Shown here: piece by piece, positions 35,384-45,146 of the stretch
Layout of the letters: every line of letters starts with the position of its first letter
Numbering within the stretch: the stretch's first letter is position 1
Origin: Mallotus nudiflorus
Taxonomy: Eukaryota > Streptophyta > Magnoliopsida > Malpighiales > Euphorbiaceae
DNA length: 64,000 nt
Reading direction: 5' to 3'
NCBI GenBank assembly: GCA_947683625.1
Contig: CANTUR010000155.1
Location: 310,001-374,000, forward strand
Notes under the pieces: generated by a model
What the model saw: only the letters and a program-made list of their open reading frames with translations
The model's database searches: none
Told to the model about the DNA's origin: nothing
Program-made: the position numbers and the translations under genes

Positions 35384-36205
35384 TGATACGAATGTGGTTA
35401 ACTTGTACCAAACCTGTATTCAATCTTGATAACCTTGCTAAGGGTTGTTCATAAATCAAGCAAAAAAACTCTAATCCCCAACAAGACCCTTAAATAACAT
35501 TTACTTAAGAACCTTAATTATAAAGAATTAAAGGTTGTTTAATGTAAACCTAAGATTAACAAAGTCAATTTTAAAGTCTAAATTAAACTAGGTTTGAATA
35601 TACCAAGCCTTCACTTGATAAATTCACTAAAGTTCTTTTAAGAACAAAAGAAAAGGACTTTAACCACACAAGAATTAAAATTTAATTGATAAAATTCATT
35701 CTAATTCATACTACATTGATATGGCTTTTATATAGGCATGTAAACATCCTAATCCTTAAAGGAATAGGTTTTCTTACTTATTCCTAAAGACACCTATAAA
35801 GGAAAATCATTTACTAAATAGGATCCCTTAAAAAATATAACAACTAATAACAACGAAGCATTGAAAAGTCAAATTGACAACTCATGACAACTAAGCATTA
35901 AAAAGTCAAATTGACAACTCATGACAACTAAACAAATAACTAATGACAACTAAGCTTTGAAGCATGCCATGTCACATGTCAAGTTGGATGTTGACCATTG
36001 ACTTTGACTTGTTGACTTTGAATTTGACTCTGACTTCTTGAATTTAACTTGAAATATCCGTGAATCTTCTCACATCTTATAAAATCTTCTTGAATCTTCC
36101 TTATTGACTCCAAAATAGAAAATAACCCAAAAATTTGTCTAAGCTTTGTACTTGACTATATTGATATGTAGACTTTATAAATTAACCTTTTTGAGGATCG
36201 TATCA
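35384..36205 (-). repeat. 5' LTR of gag-only element
   Basis: Starts TGATACGAATGTGG and ends GAGGATCGTATCA on the plus strand, so both ends carry the TGATACGA inverted motif. It is very similar to the left LTR and to the solo LTR at 38,393-39,192 (opposite orientation). Confidence 0.92.
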
Positions 36206-36406
36206 CTTTTTTCCTCCACACTCTCTTCTATGGACCAATCCCATAAATCGTTAGTGATTTGTGAGTCTTCTTTTTCATTTTGTCTTTGTTTTTCCTTTAT
36301 TTTTGAAGTCCTTTTTAGTTTATTTTTCATCGATGATTGAGATTAAGGAGAATATGGGTTTTATCTCAAATTGATCATATAAGAAGACAACTTCATAGTA
36401 TTTTGG

Positions 36407-37068
36407 TTGATAGGTATGGTTATTAATATGCAAAATGATGGTGGTGTTGCAAAAGGACATTTTTTTATTAGGTTGCAGAATGTAGAAGATACAAATGAAA
36501 TGTTTGATAAGTTATTTAAGAAATATGGAAAGGTGGTCTTTAGGAGAAATGACCAAAAGCCTCCTATTGCTGAGGTTTATAATGATGCTGAAAGCTTATC
36601 ATGTAAGTGTATCTCACTCTTTTATTTTAACAGAAAGATTATAAATTGCTTTTTTTTAATCTATTTTTTTTTATTATGGTTTTGGTGGGTGAGCCAAGTT
36701 TGTGTTGAAGCATTATGTAGGCTAATTGATATCACCACTTATATAACATCACCATCTAACTGTATTTGATGGTTTCCTAGTGGATTTTATTCTCTGATAG
36801 TTTTTTTACAATGGCCAAGGTTGCAATTGATATTAAGGCTGCAGATATAAAAGTCCTCTTTGTAAAGCCTCTTATGTATTGGACTTAATTTTTTATTATT
36901 GTAACAGCCTTTTCATGCCATCAAATAGATGTTATTGCATATGGATCTCTCAATGCTATGTATGGATCTCTCTAAATAAGTAAAGAATAAGAGATCATGC
37001 TGAGAAGCAACATGGAAAAGCTCTATTATGGGACTCAAAGCCTAACTCATGGACCCTTTTGGATTTTG
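36407..37068 (+). pseudogene. Iojap (RsfS family) pseudogene, unprocessed
   Basis: Three exon-like blocks match the plant organellar Iojap protein. Its bacterial relative RsfS binds ribosomal protein L14 (uL14) and blocks subunit joining. Block 1, ending at 36,602, has KLFKKYGKVVFRRNDQKPP and then AEVYNDAESLS followed by GTAAGT. Block 2, from 36,801 after TGATAG, has MAKVAIDIKAADIKVLFVKP, LMYWT-stop-FFIIVTAFS and QID. Block 3, ending at 37,068, has HGKALLWDSKPNSW and TLLDFG followed by GTAAGT. Donors and an acceptor are kept, so this is a duplicated gene copy and not a retrocopy. A stop replaces the Arg after YWT, and the part after QID is scrambled. The N-terminus (transit peptide) is missing left of the LTR end at 36,205, and the 3' exons are cut off by retroelement sequence. 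RsfS-family identity is firm; the name is from memory of plant sequences. Confidence 0.8.
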
Positions 37069-37124
37069 GTAAGTGCTACTAGTGATGAACAAACTTTTTT
37101 TTATCATGAAACTATTGAATGAGA

Positions 37125-37548
37125 TGGACTCAAATTTTGCAGACTATGTATTCTTAAAGGTGCCACCAATGAAGGATATTATAAGATTTGGCAAAAAGGG
37201 AAAGTTAGCACCGAGATGCATAAGAACTTTTGAGATTTGAGAGAGAGTTGACATGGTTGCATATCAATTGGCTTTGCCTTCAAATTTTTCTTAGGTACAT
37301 CCAATGTTTCATGTTTTGATCCTTATGAAGTATATTTCGGATCATGTTTTACAACCTTAAAGTGTGGAAGTGAATGAAGATCTGACGTACGAGGAAGAAC
37401 CAATGGCCATTGTTGACTATCAAGTTTGATAGTTGCGTTCTAAGCAAATTTCGATGGTCAAAGTCTTATAGAGGAGCAACAATATGGAAGAGCACACGTG
37501 GGAGAATGAGGCAGTGATGCGATTGGCATATCCTTGTATATTTCCTTA
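37125..37548 (+). pseudogene. Chromovirus integrase C-terminus with chromodomain
   Basis: On the plus strand DYVFLKVPPMKDIIRFGKKG and KLAPRCIRTFEI match the integrase C-terminal GPY/F region of chromovirus gypsy elements. VAYQLALPS and HPMFHVLILMKYISDH follow. Then EDLTYEEEPMAIVDYQV, RSKQISMVKVL and the end of the ATWE..EMxxxYPxLF pattern mark a degenerate chromodomain, which directs such elements to particular chromatin. Several stops. The rest of the element is missing: it begins about 57 bp after the Iojap splice donor. Confidence 0.85.
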
Positions 37549-37597
37549 ATAAACTTTATACTCCTCTTTATTTATTAAAATTTAAGGATGAATTTTT

Positions 37598-37612
37598 GTA
37601 AAAGGGAAAGAT
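37598..37612 (+). promoter_or_regulatory. Polypurine tract of the chromovirus
   Basis: GTAAAAGGGAAAGAT lies immediately before TGTTATAACC at 37,613, about 50 bp after the end of the polyprotein, as expected for the plus-strand primer before a 3' LTR. Confidence 0.7.
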
Positions 37613-39511
37613 TGTTATAACCTGCATTTTTTAATTAATTATTATATTTAAATATGGAATTAATTAGTATTAATTATTATTTTATTAATTATGAGATTAT
37701 TATTATTTATGTAGTTTTATTGAATTTTGGTTAATTATTAAGTGTGTGTGTATGTGTGTGTATAGGGGTGAGAATAATTAAAAGGAGATATTATTTTTTT
37801 AGAATCATTATTTTGTATTATATTTTTTAAAAAAAGTACAAAAACATTTTTTTTCTCTTTTTTTCTTATCCCTCTCTTTATTTTTCTTTTCCTCCTTCCC
37901 TTCTTCCTGCACGTCACCAATGCCACTCCCCACCTGCTACCGCCACTCCAGCCCCCACACCATCATCGAAAGCTTCCAGCCACCATCAACATTCCTTTCT
38001 TCTTCTTCCTCTTGTTTTTATTATTGCCAATTTTGGGAGAGGCTTACCGGTGACGTTTTCAATAACCCCTGGACATGCCGATGGTCATGATTGAATCCTG
38101 ACATCTTGGGCTTCATTTCCCCTCATCCAATTTGTCCAGGCAACTCTAATAACAACCTCAATTTTAAGTAATTGATTTCAAGTTAATTTTTAGTTATTTA
38201 TTTAATTGAGCTTGAATTTGATTTAATTAGATATAGTTATTTTGAGATTAAATGTAATTGAGATTAAGATCTTGCTAATTGTGATTTTTATTTATTTTTG
38301 AATTTTTTGGATTCAGGTTACTATTCACAAAACTGTTCCAGCACAGAAAATTTCATATTTTAAATAAATTCTATTAATTATATAGAGTAAACTAATATGA
38401 ACCCTAAAAATGATTAAAAGGCAAGCATGGAGCTGAATATAAAGAATTCAAACTAATTAATTTAATTTCCTATTCTAAAATTAATTAGCTTGATATGGAC
38501 TAATTTTGAGTTATTTTCCTATTTTAGAGTCAACAAGGAAGATTCAAAAAGATTCTAGAAGATATGAGAAGATTCAAGGATATTTTAAGTCAAAGTTAAT
38601 AAGTCAACAAGTTAAAGTCAAATTCAAATAGTCAACAAGTCAAAGTCAATGGTCAATATATGACATGACATATGACTTTGCATGCTTCAATGCTTAGTTA
38701 TCATAAGTTGTCATTTTGCTTAGTTGTCATGAGTTGTCAATTTTGACTTTTCAAAGATGAGTTGTCATTAGTTGTCCTATTTTGAAGGAAATCTCCTTAA
38801 TTAAGGATTTTCCTATATAGGCATCTTTAGGAATAAGGAAGAAAATATTTTCCTTCAAGGATTAGGTTGTTTACATGCTTATATAAGGGGTAACCCTATG
38901 AAAACCGAATTCAAGCATTGAAATATTAAAAAGTGAGGTTTTTCCTTAAACTTTGTTCTTTTGAAACTTTGCAAGTTTACTTTAATTGTTTTACATCTAC
39001 CTTTCATACAATTGCTAGGTTAGATTAGACTTAGAATTGTGTGATTGTTCATATTTTAATAGTTAAGTATATTGCTTCAATTTAATAAGGAAGGGGTTTA
39101 GCTCGATCAACACAATTTATCCTTGATGATCCTTGGCTAATATTCAAAGTTGGATGCGCGTTCTATTTCTATTATAGGTAGGGTTCGTATCATAAACTTT
39201 GTTAAGGAAGTTTTGTGAAATTATGTATAGAATTTGAGATATAAATTTTTTAAGATTATGTATAAATATGTAATTGAAATTGGTGAATTATTTGATTTTA
39301 GTTAAAATTGTTGTTAATTATTTTGTTTTATACAATTTTAAAATAATAAAAGTGTAAAAATAATTTTCATAATTATTTTCCAATTATTAATTATTTAGTA
39401 GTTATTTTGTGAAATATATGAATTCTTTTTTTATTATTTTCCAAGTTTAAATGAGCATTTTATTTTTTTATGATATAATTGAGTGATTTTAATAATTATT
39501 TACAATTTATG
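37613..39511 (+). repeat. Chromovirus 3' LTR, interrupted
   Basis: It begins TGTTATAACCTGCA after the polypurine tract. A GC-richer part at 37,915-38,170 looks like the transcribed R/U5 region. It is interrupted by the solo LTR at 38,393-39,192. The right end is not defined; I place it no further than the start of the next LTR fragment at 39,512. Confidence 0.55.
38393..39192 (+). mobile_element. Solo LTR with TAAAC target duplication
   Basis: 800 bp, starting TAATATGAACCCTA and ending TAGGGTTCGTATCA, flanked by identical TAAAC at 38,388-38,392 and 39,193-39,197. Reverse-complemented, it matches the TGATACG-family LTRs (shared ATATAGGCAT, AGTTGTCATGAGTTGTCA and GAGTCAA(C/T)AAGGAAGATTCAA). 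It arose by recombination between the LTRs of a full element that had inserted into the chromovirus LTR. Confidence 0.85.
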
Positions 39512-41190
39512 TGTCACGACCCGAAGCCGGGGGCATGTGACCGGCACTAGGGAATAAGAAAGCATAAAGCTACTGAAACCCGTAGTAAGTCTTAAAAGAA
39601 AAACGCGAAATATTTAAACTTTGAAACCTTACAATAATAATTAAATCACAATGCACATTATTAAATTGATTTTTCTCAATTTAAATAGTCCATACTATCA
39701 TGATATATAAAATAACATCATTTGTTATACAAAATAATATCTCAGTGCATAGATTGCAAATATATAATATCCAAAATAAAATATGCAGTTATATAGTTTT
39801 CTCTACTATGGTACACGAATATAAATACAACACAACTAAGTAGATCTATATAGAATAGCCGGTGACAAAATTACATGACAAAGAGAAGTAAGCCTAACAA
39901 GAAACTCCCAAACTCCTAAAAAAATAAATTTAGGGAAGTCAGACCTCACTGAGTAAGTTAATAAAGAAATGAATGTGGTTTGAAAATCTCCTTTAAAATA
40001 AATTTTTATGGAAATATAATATATTTATAATTTTATTCAATCATTTAATATACATATAAGAAATCTATTTTTCAAAGGAAAGAAATAAATATTTAAATGC
40101 TTTTTAAAACATTTCAGTGTAAAAATTAGGTAGAAGTCAATTTATCAATATTTATAATAGTCATATGACTCACTTATATCCAAAACTGCCGGATCTCGAG
40201 GGCAAAACATCACTAGGATGCACAGTCGCAATCACATCATTTAATCCAATATCATTGACGGTGTCTGAGAGTAAAGTATCACCAGACCATCAGCCCTAGT
40301 GATTTAATAAATATTAACCCAACTATACTGGCAATGTCCAAGAGCAAAGCATCACCAGACCTTTGGCCCCAGTATTTATTAAATAAACAAATATTGTACT
40401 ACTGGCGGTATCCGAGAGCAAAGCATCATTAGACCATCGACTCCAGTAATATAATTAATATAGTCACATATTTTACCAGTGCACACACAGTCCTAATGAA
40501 ACCCATCAAGTAGTCCGTTCTACCCTGATTTATTTAAAATAATTGAAAATAAATAAAATAAGAAAAATTACAATAAATAAAAATATAATAAATCAACTAT
40601 AAATTAAATCATGCAACATTATTAAAGAATACCAACTAGAATCTCGTAAATATAAATTCATTAGCAATTTAATATGATTTAAATTAAAAGACCCGACACT
40701 CAAATCAAATATTAACTTACAAGATAAAGGTGCTCCTCTGGCATGTCATGTCTAACCTCAACTGGTAGACGCGACTGGAAGGGCAGTTAAAAGACAGAAA
40801 AAGCAAAATGACAATCAAAAAATAGAAACCTAACTTTTAGAATTTCTAAGGAAGACACGACTCGAACTCCGAAAAACAAGTTTAGGATTGACCTTGTGTC
40901 ACGTTTTACGAAAAATTTACTAAAAATTCGGCAAAGTTTCCTTAGTAAAACGAACATCCCTTTATCAAAGTAAAATCAATCCTGCAAGTAAACACACTTC
41001 ATAATTCCACAATAGCTCAACATCTCGGGTTGGGATCTCAAACTACACAATTCTCAACCGAGGTTCACAAAAATACAAATAAGCAAATACTAAATATTAA
41101 TATAATAAAATCACCAAAAACTATAAAAATTAATAAACAATAAAAATATTATTTAGTGTTAACAATTATAATAATAATAATTAATAATGA
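39512..41190 (-). repeat. LTR fragment, 'GGGTCGTGACA' end
   Basis: Begins TGTCACGACCCGAAGCC on the plus strand and shares with 45,147-48,467 the blocks AGTCAGACCTCACTGAGT, ATCACGTTTTACGA-like, CGGCAAAG/CGACAGAA, AAACACACTT and CAACCGAGGTTCACAA, in the same order. The part corresponding to the far end of the intact copy (CGGGATATTACA) is missing, so it is truncated at about 41,190. Confidence 0.75.
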
Positions 41191-41194
41191 TTAT

Positions 41195-41262
41195 TATTTT
41201 GGAATCTATTTTATTTAATGCATTGAAATGAAACAAGTTCAATTTGCCGTTCCATTTTCTAT
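41195..41262 (+). pseudogene. Possible last-exon remnant of the Iojap copy
   Basis: TTTTGGAATCTATTTTATTT followed by GAAATGAAACAAGTTCAATT and TGCCGTT resembles the end of plant Iojap genes, where the protein ends in a YNLEEFYGNAxPxELPFEN-type sequence. It lies in the correct direction directly after the retroelement block that follows the pseudogene. The match is short and AT-rich and may be chance. Confidence 0.25.
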
Positions 41263-41599
41263 AGGTAGATATTGCATTTGCTCCTTTCATTGAAAGATTT
41301 CAACCTGCCTTGTTGAATCCGAATGTGTAGCTTTCCTTTTTTTTTTTTTTCCCATGGCTATTTAGTTTTTCAATTTAGTGTTAACAATATGATTAAAGCT
41401 GTAATGCCTTCAAAACATGTCTTATTATTATTATTATTTTATGTTTGTATAGATTCACTTCTTTTATTTTTAGTTTTATGTACAGATTCAGTTCTCTTAT
41501 TTTTAATTTTATTTTATTAACAAAATTGAATTGTAATGAATTGTATATGTATATACGTCAAGAGGAGTAGCATTGCTATAGAAATTAGTATCCCTAATA
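41263..41599. other. Spacer without gene
   Basis: AT-rich, with a T run at 41,335-41,350. A 65-codon ORF at 41,323-41,520 has no recognisable feature. It could be flanking sequence of the former Iojap gene. Confidence 0.4.
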
Positions 41600-42850
41600 T
41601 TTTTTATATTTTAGATCAATATATTATTATTGAAAAAATAAAAAGTTATATTTTATTAAAAAAATCAGATTTGTATTGTCTAATTGTGTTAAAAATTAAC
41701 AAAAATTATTAATTAAAATTTTTGTTACACAACAAACTTAAAAAATAATAAAGAATGATACTTAAAATAGTATATTTTCTGAATATTATTTATATATGAT
41801 ACAATCTAAATAGTATATTTTCTTAATATTATTTGTATATAAAACTTAAAATAGTATTTGAAATTCAAAACAGTATATTTTTAAAATATTATACGTATTC
41901 AAAACTTAAAACAGTATTTGAAACTCAAAACAATATCTAAAATATATTACTATTGAAAAAATAAAAAGTTATATTTTGTTCCAAAAAAAGAGTATGTATT
42001 GTCCAATTGAGTTAAAAATTAACAAAAATTATTAATTAAAATTTTTGTTACACACCAAGCTTAAGAAGTAACAAAGAATGATACTTAAAAATAGTATATT
42101 TTCTTAATATTATTCGTATATGATATAATCAAAAGAGTATATTTTCTGAATATTATTTGTATATGAAACCCAAAATAGTATCTGAAATTCAAAATGATAT
42201 ATTTTTTAAATATTATTTGTACCTAAAACTTAAAAAAAATATCTAAAAATAATAAATAATTATCTAAATATTATTCAAATATTTTCCTCCAACCAAAAGT
42301 ATATTTATTCGTATTTAAAACTTAAACTAATATCTGAAACTCATATAAGTGTATTATTATTGAAAAAATAAAAAAGTTATACTTTGTTAAAAAAAAAGTT
42401 GGGTTGATATTGTCCAATTGTGTTAAAATTAACAAAAATTATTAATTAAAGTTTTTGTTATACAACAAGCTTAAGAAATAATAAGAATGATAATTAAAAA
42501 CAATATATATTTTTAATATTATTCATATATGATACAATTGAAATAGTATATTATTTGAATATTATAAATATTTGAAACTCAAAATAGTATCTGAAACTCA
42601 AAATACTATATGAAAATTAAATACAGTATCTCAAACTCATAAGTACAATATACTATATGAAATATTATATATATGTGAGACTTCAATATCGTATTTGATA
42701 CTAAAACCAATATATTATTTGAATATTAATTATTCAAATATTTTCATCCAACAAAAATTATTTTTTTTGAATATTATTCATATCTGAATTTCAAAACAAT
42801 ATCTAAAACTCAAAATAGTATTTGAATATGATAATTTGAATAAGTATATA
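41600..42850. repeat. Degenerate tandem array, three main units
   Basis: Blocks near 41,622, 41,946 and 42,355 share TATTGAAAAAATAAAAAGTTATA, GTATTGTC(T/C)AATTG, the dyad AACAAAAATT-ATTAATTAA-AATTTTTGTT and ACAACAAGCTTAAGAAATAA-type words. Between and after them shorter units (AAAATAGTAT(A/C)TGAAACTC) repeat up to about 42,850. Spacings are about 325 and 410 bp. No coding potential. Confidence 0.75.
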
Positions 42851-43249
42851 TTGTTAGAAAAATTATCAAAGAAATACTTGGCCTTGAGTAAAATTAAAAT
42901 TTTAATATAATTTATTCAATTAATTAAAATAAAAATAATTGATATATGCATATGAATTCATTTGAATTCAAGTGCCCATCTTTTTTCAAATGTATGAAAC
43001 TTGAAAACAAAAAATTCATTTATTTCTATTTTATTATCTATATATTTTGGTTTATTTTTCATGTATAAAATGAATCAAATAATATCATCCTTATATATAT
43101 ATATATATATATATTCAAAATATTTTTCTACGATATCTGAAATTTTAATTATTTATTAAAATTAATATGAGTTATATAATTTAAATATATTAATTATAAT
43201 ATCTAAAATAGAGCACACCGTCTGTATTTATATTAATACCCAAAGCCAA

Positions 43250-43743
43250 TACTAAAAAATTAAAAATAAGGAAAAATTAAAAATTAAAAAAATTAAGTAT
43301 AACAAAAAAAGGAAAAAAATAAAAAAAGATAAAATAAATAAATAAATATAAGGATAAAATAAAAAAAATGAAAAAATAAGGATAACAAAAACTAAGGAAA
43401 AATAAAAATTAAAAAAATAAGGATAACAAAAATATGAAAAAAATAAAAAAGAACAAAGAACAAAGCGAAAAATAAAGAGAAAAAATAAAAATAAGAAATG
43501 GAAATTAAAAAAGAAAATAAAAAGGAGGAAGAAAAATAATATGAGAATAGAAAAGGCAAAAAATAAAAATAAAAAGGAAAAAATAAAAATAAATAAATAA
43601 ATAGAAATAAAAGAAACACAATAAAAAGATAACCAATCCAAACCAAAAAAATTTAAAACAAAAGAAAAAAATTGGGAATAAAAGAAAAATGGGCTAAATT
43701 GAAAAAGAGAAAAAAAGAGTATAATTGAAAACAAAAAGACTAG
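43250..43743. repeat. A/G-rich low-complexity tract
   Basis: About 490 bp almost without C and poor in T on the plus strand, made of AAAAATAAAAAT and AAGGATAACAAAAA words. The 160-codon minus-strand ORF is Phe/Leu/Ser only and an artefact. It abuts element A. Confidence 0.85.
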
Positions 43744-45146
43744 TGTAGGCGGCGGAGTTTAGTGTACGCCCAAGTATTTGATGACCACGGTACTATGTAG
43801 GCTCAAGTCCCACTAGAAAATACGATATAGGTCTTAGGCCTATTCGGAGATGGAGTCGTCACCCAGATGAAAGGCGGGATACACTATACAGCAACTGGAT
43901 CCTATGGAGGTTCCTAGAAGCCATAATCAAATATCGGATTTAGAAATTGGGTATGAACATTTGAATGCTCACCCAACCTTACGGTTGGCCTCCTTTTGTG
44001 TTTTGCATTTTATTACCATTTAATTATTTAATTATTTCCTCATTTACATTCAAAGTTGCACTTGCCTTCATTTACTTGCCCAGTCTAAGTTTGCACATTA
44101 ACTCAATTTCATGCTTTTGAGTCCCAACGATCGTAGAAATAGAATAAATAAATTACAATCATACATTCGAAGTTAAATAGGGAAAGAGATTAAGGATTAC
44201 AACACTTTTAGGCAAAATAAAAGAATAATATACGAAAAATAAACTAAACATATACCAAAAGTAAACCGACGAATAACATGAATACGATAATATAAAAGGA
44301 ATAGCTAACAAAGGCGACTACTCAATGATGAAAATCATCAAGTAATTTCGACAATAAACACACAGTTAGTTCCTTCTAAAATAGAAAATCGTTTGTGTTA
44401 ATGCTTATAAAGATAAGTTCTAAAGAGAAATGGATTCATGTTACGAACCAAGGAAATTATCAAATAATCAAGACAATCACCATCATGCAATGAAATAGCC
44501 ATGCTTAAAGTCAAAAGGCACATATCAAGTGGACATCACGACAAGCATCAATAGAAAAAGTAAAGCTAAAGTTGGGCCATCCTGTCAATGTGGCGATGAG
44601 GTAATCGCCTCATTGACATGAGGCGACACCTTATCAATAGAGGCCCCTGATATATTTAAGACAAAGAATCGTATAAAGCATATAAACAAAGGAGACAAAC
44701 TCCTTGGAGGCTTGTTAATGTGGTGATCGCCTTTGTGAAGAGGCGATCGCCTCATTAACAAGAGGCAACGCCTCTTGGTAGGCTGGTTTGATTCTCAAAA
44801 TGATTAGACTTTTACTTTAAGCAAATGATACATGCATATATACGTTCAACAACTACCAAATCACAACTACATGTAATATTTTAAAGGATCACATTAATGA
44901 AATGAGACATTAAGCAAAATAAATTAAAAAAATACCTAAAGTATACTAACAACTTAGCTACACACAAGCAAAAAACACACAAAATGATGAATATGTTGAG
45001 TTTAAGTGCAAGTTTTTACCAAAAATGAGAGGCCCTCATAGATGTATCCTTGATTGTAATCCTCACTAAGATGTGATTTCTACCTTGACACAAACTTCCT
45101 CCTTCTTCTCCTAGGAAATGTGGACTTCCTTTAGCTTGAATCTACC
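43744..45146 (-). repeat. Element A 3' LTR, outer part
   Basis: Aligns with 62,106-63,507 along its length (1,403 versus 1,402 bp), from TGTAGG..GTTTAG through GATATAG(G/A)TCTTAGGCCTA to AGCTTGAATCTACC, where the solo LTR interrupts it. The last five bases, CTACC, are the target duplicated by that insertion. Confidence 0.92.
44586..44775. repeat. Palindrome cluster 1 (3' LTR)
   Basis: The perfect 14-bp palindrome GAGGCGATCGCCTC lies at 44,740-44,753, with variants GAGGTAATCGCCTC, GTGGTGATCGCC and GAGGCAACGCCTC around it. Counterparts are at the same place in the other LTR (62,935-63,135). Confidence 0.9.

Larger units (their letters stand above)
32087..36205 (-). mobile_element. Gag-only Ty3/gypsy element with both LTRs
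   Basis: Two LTRs of the TGATACG family in the same orientation (32,087-32,892, 806 bp, and 35,384-36,205, 822 bp) flank about 2.5 kb. The PBS lies left of the right LTR and a purine tract (minus AAAAGGGAGGGAA) right of the left LTR, so the element reads on the minus strand. Internally only gag and a gag-like extension are found; protease, RT, RNase H and integrase are absent. This fits a non-autonomous gag-bearing derivative mobilised by a partner. The left LTR has lost its terminal TGATAC, and no target duplication is visible. Confidence 0.85.

Noticed and set aside
43252..43734. 160-codon Phe/Leu/Ser ORF on the minus strand
   Set aside because: Low-complexity A/G-rich tract; overlapping ORFs in other frames have the same composition.
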